A stretch of DNA of 64,000 nt, taken from contig NZ_JACETV010000002.1 of NCBI RefSeq assembly GCF_013912375.1, positions 62,001 through 126,000 on the forward strand, written 5' to 3'. Of this stretch, positions 59,910 to 64,000 are shown in pieces. The DNA is from Emticicia sp. BO119 (GTDB lineage: Bacteria; Bacteroidota; Bacteroidia; Cytophagales; Spirosomataceae). The position numbers and the translations under genes are program-made. The notes below the pieces were generated by a model. That model did not search any database. It was not told the origin of the DNA and saw only the letters and a list, made by a program, of their open reading frames with translations. The first letter of the stretch is position 1. The number at the start of each line of letters is the position of its first letter.

Positions 59910-60527
59910 CTACAAAACCAGATTAAGCAATTGGGTAGAGATAGCAAAGACATAGCGTTATGGCAGGCGTTTAAGGGTGGAGACAGAGATGCCTTTGCTA
60001 AAATCTACAATCTTTTTATTGAAGACCTGCTAAGCTATGGGTATCGGGTGACCAACGACAGGCAGTTAATCCGGGATAGTATTCAGGACTTATTTCTGCA
60101 TTTATGGCACAGCAGAGAGAACCTGACAGATACTGATTCTATCCGATTCTATCTTTATGTCTCTCTAAGAAACCGGATTCTGCGTAACATTGAAAAGCAC
60201 AACCATACATCTATTGATACACAGGATTTATTTGAGAATATCATCGGTGTTTTATCGGTTGAAGATGAGCTGATTACAAACGAACAATATAGCGAGCAGA
60301 TTATTCAGCTTAAAAGAGCCATACAGCAATTGCCCAAACGCCAGCAGGAAATTATTCAACTCCGCTATTATCATGATTTCAGTTTTGAAGAAATTGCTGA
60401 TATGATGCAGATTAATAACCAGTCTGTCAGAAATCTCCTGCACAGGGCTATCACCGAACTACGCCAGCATTTTACCCCATTTTTGCTTTTCTTAGCAAGT
60501 TTCTTGATAAGTTTCAAAAAAAATTAA
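59907..60527 (+). CDS. ECF RNA polymerase sigma factor (FecI-like)
   Basis: A ~206-residue extracytoplasmic-function sigma-70 factor. Region 2 is LWQAFKGGDRDAFAKIYNLFIEDLLSYGYRVTND...IQDLFLHLWH, and region 4 is QLPKRQQEIIQLRYYHDFSFEEIADMMQINNQSVRNLLHRAI. A hydrophobic C-terminal tail (LLFLASFLISFKKN) is common in Bacteroidota FecI-like factors. No ATG precedes region 2; the open frame begins at a TTG at 59907, with a second TTG at 59931 that is the more likely start given the promoter-like element at 59902. The fecR-like gene follows after 66 bp, then a SusC receptor, making a Fec-type signalling unit. Confidence 0.92.
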   Translation: MLQNQIKQLGRDSKDIALWQAFKGGDRDAFAKIYNLFIEDLLSYGYRVTNDRQLIRDSIQDLFLHLWHSRENLTDTDSIRFYLYVSLRNRILRNIEKHNHTSIDTQDLFENIIGVLSVEDELITNEQYSEQIIQLKRAIQQLPKRQQEIIQLRYYHDFSFEEIADMMQINNQSVRNLLHRAITELRQHFTPFLLFLASFLISFKKN

Positions 60528-60593
60528 AAATAATTCAATTTTAGTGAGTACAAAATTCACTATACCTGATTTAGGGTATAGAAAAGAAAAACC

Positions 60594-61682
60594 ATGACTA
60601 AAAATTACGAAAAATACACGCTCGAAGAATTCATCACAGACGAAGATTTCATTTGTTGGGTAAAATACCCTACGGAAGAATCAGAAAGTTTTTTTCAGAC
60701 ACTTATTAAAAATACGCCTTCCCAAGCTCAATTAATCCACACAGCTCGGGTTGCTATACAACAATTGGCCGTTGCCAGTAAGCAAGAGGCTCCAGCCGAT
60801 GAAATACCAGTTATCTGGACAGATATAGAAGGGAATCTGATAGGAACTCAGGCATCTCGTGCGGGCCTTCAGATATCCTGGAAATATTGGGTGGCAGCTG
60901 CATCTATTGTGTTGGTAGTGAGTTTAGGTTTCTGGCTAAATAGAAACGCATGGATTAAACCTACAAGTATTTACACACAATTGACAAAAAGCAGTGCAAA
61001 GCCGATTAGAGAAGTAGTGAATACTTCTTCAAGTGCCACGGCTGTGACCTTACCCGATGGAAGTGAAGTGACACTCTGGCCTGATAGCCGACTAAGTTAT
61101 AATGAATCTTTTGAGGGAGATTTAAGAGAGGTTTATCTATCAGGGGAAGCTTTTTTTGATGTAAAGAAAAATGCGAAGATTCCGTTTGTGGTCTATGCTA
61201 ATGGATTGGTTACGAAGGTATTAGGTACAAGCTTTTCGATAAAAGCTTTTGAACAGGATAAGCAGGTGTCGGTTAATGTAAAAAGTGGAAAGGTATCAGT
61301 TTTTGCGCAGAAATCTAACCAGAATTCGGACCCTGAAACGAAAGGGATAGTACTAACACCTAACCAGCAGGTAATTTACAGCAAAGAAAACGAGCAATTG
61401 ACGCGTACATTAATAGCAAAGCCAACATTATTACTGAATAGTCAGGAATTGCAGGGTTTTTGGTTCAAGAATGCTCCTATAGAAGAGATTTTTTCTGCGC
61501 TTGAAAAAGCGTATGGGGTAGAGATTATTTATGATAAAGAGGTAATGGCCACCTGTCGTTTGACTACCTCGCTTACCAATGAAACATTATTTGAAAAACT
61601 TGATATTATCTGTGCGGCCTTAGATGCTACTTATAAGCTGATAGATGCACAAATAGTTATTACGAGTAATGGATGTAATTAA
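60594..61682 (+). CDS. FecR family anti-sigma regulator
   Basis: A 362-residue single-pass membrane regulator. An N-terminal cytoplasmic segment (~95 residues) binds the sigma factor; a transmembrane helix lies near residues 97-115 (YWVAAASIVLVVSLGF); the periplasmic FecR domain follows with VTLPDGSEVTLWPDSRLSYNESF, REVYLSGEAFFDVKKNAKIPFVV and KVLGTSFSIKAF. The C-terminal segment LQGFWFKNAPIEEIFSALEKAYGVEIIYD is the DUF4974 domain that contacts the receptor's STN domain. It releases the sigma factor when the receptor signals. Co-transcribed with the sigma gene. Confidence 0.94.
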   Translation: MTKNYEKYTLEEFITDEDFICWVKYPTEESESFFQTLIKNTPSQAQLIHTARVAIQQLAVASKQEAPADEIPVIWTDIEGNLIGTQASRAGLQISWKYWVAAASIVLVVSLGFWLNRNAWIKPTSIYTQLTKSSAKPIREVVNTSSSATAVTLPDGSEVTLWPDSRLSYNESFEGDLREVYLSGEAFFDVKKNAKIPFVVYANGLVTKVLGTSFSIKAFEQDKQVSVNVKSGKVSVFAQKSNQNSDPETKGIVLTPNQQVIYSKENEQLTRTLIAKPTLLLNSQELQGFWFKNAPIEEIFSALEKAYGVEIIYDKEVMATCRLTTSLTNETLFEKLDIICAALDATYKLIDAQIVITSNGCN

Positions 61683-61752
61683 ATTCAACCCAAACCTATA
61701 CACTTTTTATTTATGGATAAAAAAAATAGCTGACTCCTTTAAATAAGAAAAA

Positions 61753-61777
61753 CCGATAACGATTCCGGCGTTATCGG
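61753..61777 (+). terminator. Hairpin between the fecR-like and susC-like genes
   Basis: A perfect 9-bp stem CCGATAACG / CGTTATCGG with a 7-base loop, followed by CTCTGTTT. The T tract is weak, so it may be a partial terminator or attenuator that lowers read-through into the receptor gene. Confidence 0.55.
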
Positions 61778-61873
61778 CTCTGTTTCCCCCTTCATAGTTT
61801 CGAAGAACTGCGCCCAGATACTGGGTGGGAGGGATTGTTTTTGCCTATATCTAACAAAAACTTAGTAAATTAA

Positions 61874-64000
61874 ATGAAAAAACGACAACAAATCAAAAAA
61901 AAACTACTGTACCTTATGAAACTATCGCTCCTACATTGTTGCATTGCGATGATTTTTACGGGTATCTCGTTGGCAAAAGATGCTGAAGCGCAGGAATTGC
62001 TCAACCGTAAGGTGAGTGTTCAGATTGAGAATCGCAACTTTGAAGACGCTATCTCAATTATAGAAAAACAGGCTGATGTAAAATTCACCTATCGCCCCAA
62101 GCTATTGGCAATACCGCAAAAAGTTTCGTTAAGTATCGTAAATCAGTCGCTTTCGCAGGTATTGGATAAATTGTTGACTCCTCTGAAAATCAGATATAAA
62201 GTGGTAAATAACCAGATTATTTTGTCTAGGCTTATAACCTTAGCCTTGCCAGAGACATTACCAGGCACTACAGTTTATACGCCAAATGAGATAGATATGG
62301 CCGATATTGGTTTGAAAGGAGTTGTGAGTGATGAAAAGGGAGAGGGATTGCCCGGCGTAAGTATAACAATAAAAGGAACTACGCGTGGAACGGTAACGGG
62401 TGTAAACGGAGAATATAGCATTTCTGTACCTGACTCAAAAGCAATTCTTGTGTTCAGCTTTGTGGGTTATGAGGCGCAAGAGGTGGTAATAGAAAATCAG
62501 ACTACTTTAAATATAACATTAAAAACCGATACAAAAGCTTTGGAAGAAGTAGTAGTTGTTGGTTATGGTATTCAGAAAAAGAAAGATTTAACCGGAGCGG
62601 TATCTTCTATCAACTCCGATGTTTTTAAGGAGCGCAAAGAGACTCAGGTTTCTCAGGCTTTGCAAGGGGCTATGTCTGGTGTTATGGTAAGCCGTAGCGG
62701 GGCTAACGGTTCGATGGGAAGTGCGAATATCACAATAAGAGGTATAACCACTATTGGTAATTCAAACCCTTTGGTAATTGTTGACGGCGTGCCAGTAAGT
62801 GATGTGAATCAGGTAAACCCTAATGATATAGACAATTTATCGGTGCTGAAAGATGCCGCTTCTGCATCTATTTATGGCTCGCGGGCGGCAGCAGGGGTAA
62901 TTCTGATAACTACCAAACGAGCCAAGACTGACCAGGCCTCTTTCAATTATAGTTATGAAAGAGGCTTTGATACACCAACCCAGCTGCCTGATTATATGGG
63001 TGCGGTGCGCTATATGGAATTGCAAAACGAATTACGATGGAATGATGCAGGGAATGGTGCAAATAAGTTTCCGGCATTCAGCCAGGATCTGTTGACAGAT
63101 TATGCGCAGAAGCACAAGACCAATCCTGATAAGTATCCTGATACTGACTGGATGGGAATGACATTGAAAAATATAGCACAACGTGAAGCACATAGTGTCA
63201 GTGTTGTAGGCGGGTCAAAGTTTGTGAAGTCTAATGCCTCGGTTCGTTATGAAAAAATTGGTGGCTTTTACGATAATAAAAGCTATAACCGGGTTTTTGT
63301 GCGCTCTAACAACGACTTTACTATTAACAAAATCGTAGGTGGAACTGTTGATTTTAACTTTAAAAGAACTAATACGGTTGATCCGACAGCCAATGACCCA
63401 CTGTATCGTACCCGGATAGCCGCTCCGATTTATCCGGCTCTTTGGGCTGATGGCAGAATTGCTGACGGAAAAGCAGGAGAAAACGTATATGCCAAAGTAA
63501 AATACGGTGGCACGGATCGCTATACTTATAATCAGGTAGGAGGGCGTATTGCTTTAGACCTGAAACCAATTGAAGGACTAAAGATTTCGGGTATTCTTGC
63601 CCCGATTTTTGATTTCATAGACCAGAAACGATTCAACAAGAAAGTAGATGTATATGCGGCCGACGACCCTAACCAGTTTGTCGCTTCGCTGATTGGGGGC
63701 GGTCTTACTACCCGTCTGGATGAAAACCGTGCCAGTAATTATAGTCTGACAACCCAGTTTCTGGCTAATTATGCCAAAACCATAGGTAAACACGATTTCA
63801 CCGCTTTATTAGGCTATGAAAATTACTACTACAAAAGCGAGTCAATCGGAGCTTCTCGTGACCAGTATTTATTTGATACCTATCCTTATCTTGACCAGGG
63901 ACCGACGGCTTACCGGGATAATTTCGGTACTGCTTTTGAAACGGCGTATCGTTCGTATTTCGGGCGTTTAACTTATAGCTTTCAGGATAAATACCTTATT
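61874..64000 (+). CDS. SusC/RagA-type TonB-dependent outer-membrane receptor with STN domain (partial, cut by right edge)
   Basis: The frame opens with ATG at 61874 and runs off the window after 709 codons without a stop. After a signal peptide (LLHCCIAMIFTGISLAKDAEAQ) comes an STN domain (~residues 45-115; FEDAISIIEKQADVKFTYR), the sensor that talks to FecR. A carboxypeptidase-like domain follows (LKGVVSDEKGEGLPGVSITIKGTTRGTVT...), then the TonB plug with the SusC signatures EEVVVVGYGIQKKKDLTGAV, QALQGAMSGVMVSRSG, IRGITTIGNSNPLVIVDG and DIDNLSVLKDAASASIYGSRAAAGVILITTK, and the start of the barrel. It imports an unknown, probably glycan, ligand; a susD partner is expected downstream. Confidence 0.95.
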   Translation, partial: MKKRQQIKKKLLYLMKLSLLHCCIAMIFTGISLAKDAEAQELLNRKVSVQIENRNFEDAISIIEKQADVKFTYRPKLLAIPQKVSLSIVNQSLSQVLDKLLTPLKIRYKVVNNQIILSRLITLALPETLPGTTVYTPNEIDMADIGLKGVVSDEKGEGLPGVSITIKGTTRGTVTGVNGEYSISVPDSKAILVFSFVGYEAQEVVIENQTTLNITLKTDTKALEEVVVVGYGIQKKKDLTGAVSSINSDVFKERKETQVSQALQGAMSGVMVSRSGANGSMGSANITIRGITTIGNSNPLVIVDGVPVSDVNQVNPNDIDNLSVLKDAASASIYGSRAAAGVILITTKRAKTDQASFNYSYERGFDTPTQLPDYMGAVRYMELQNELRWNDAGNGANKFPAFSQDLLTDYAQKHKTNPDKYPDTDWMGMTLKNIAQREAHSVSVVGGSKFVKSNASVRYEKIGGFYDNKSYNRVFVRSNNDFTINKIVGGTVDFNFKRTNTVDPTANDPLYRTRIAAPIYPALWADGRIADGKAGENVYAKVKYGGTDRYTYNQVGGRIALDLKPIEGLKISGILAPIFDFIDQKRFNKKVDVYAADDPNQFVASLIGGGLTTRLDENRASNYSLTTQFLANYAKTIGKHDFTALLGYENYYYKSESIGASRDQYLFDTYPYLDQGPTAYRDNFGTAFETAYRSYFGRLTYSFQDKYLI

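Overview
The window looks like chromosomal DNA from a member of the Bacteroidota, most likely a Cytophagia-type environmental bacterium. The reasons are: a SusC-type TonB-dependent receptor behind an ECF sigma/FecR pair; a secreted protease with a type IX secretion C-terminal sorting domain; the Bacteroidota form of geranylgeranylglyceryl phosphate synthase; TAnnTTTG-type promoter elements with little sign of Shine-Dalgarno sequences; moderate-to-low GC; and many small intergenic hairpin repeats. The genus cannot be fixed from sequence alone. No rRNA, tRNA, CRISPR array or prophage was seen.

Layout. 1-3900: an edge-cut secreted/membrane protein, then two tandem proteins made of 17-residue repeats that end in a phage-tail-type S74 self-cleaving chaperone, plus a small companion gene. 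3981-10740: a minus-strand run of housekeeping genes (BatA-type VWA protein, MurQ, FG-GAP protein, FAD oxidase, M20 dipeptidase, PlsY). 11193-19913: MATE pump and RNase HII, a Tat-exported sugar isomerase-like protein, AIM24 protein, sulfatase, small lipoproteins, and a NUMOD4/HNH/HTH protein. 20035-25491: LytTR regulator, class D beta-lactamase, a molybdenum cofactor cluster (moaD, moaE, mobA, moaC) and RecQ. 25787-35643: T9SS metalloprotease, DinB protein, PBP4-type lipoprotein, a frameshifted PIG-L deacetylase with an IS5-family element inserted just upstream, AnmK, and a sialate O-acetylesterase-like protein. 35761-48289: PEP carboxylase, cysteine desulfurase, guanine deaminase with XdhC, a glycosidase-like/SUMF1 fusion, MoeA, GGGP synthase and FolK. 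48313-52466: TolC plus ABC ATPase and two repeat proteins. 52467-53361: a gene-poor stretch with three 79-bp hairpin repeats and a decayed ORF. 53362-59318: DUF4386 protein, serine hydrolase, GNAT, an Mrr-like endonuclease, an OmpA lipoprotein. 59907-64000: ECF sigma, FecR and a SusC receptor cut by the right edge.

How the genes work together. MoaC, MoaD, MoaE, MobA and MoeA cover most of molybdopterin synthesis and nucleotide attachment; XdhC next to guanine deaminase points to a purine-degrading molybdoenzyme such as xanthine dehydrogenase as one client, although none is in the window. AnmK and MurQ are consecutive steps of MurNAc recycling, with a PBP4-type peptidase beside AnmK. The sigma/FecR/SusC genes form a surface-signalling unit, since the receptor carries an N-terminal STN domain.

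The points most worth a second look are: the PIG-L gene, whose two halves are joined exactly at a G GGA AAA slippery heptamer, with an IS 14 bp upstream of its start; the tandem 79-bp hairpin array; the S74 repeat-protein pair; the class D beta-lactamase; the glycosidase/SUMF1 fusion without the formylglycine-enzyme cysteines; and the Mrr-type endonuclease in an AT-rich patch.
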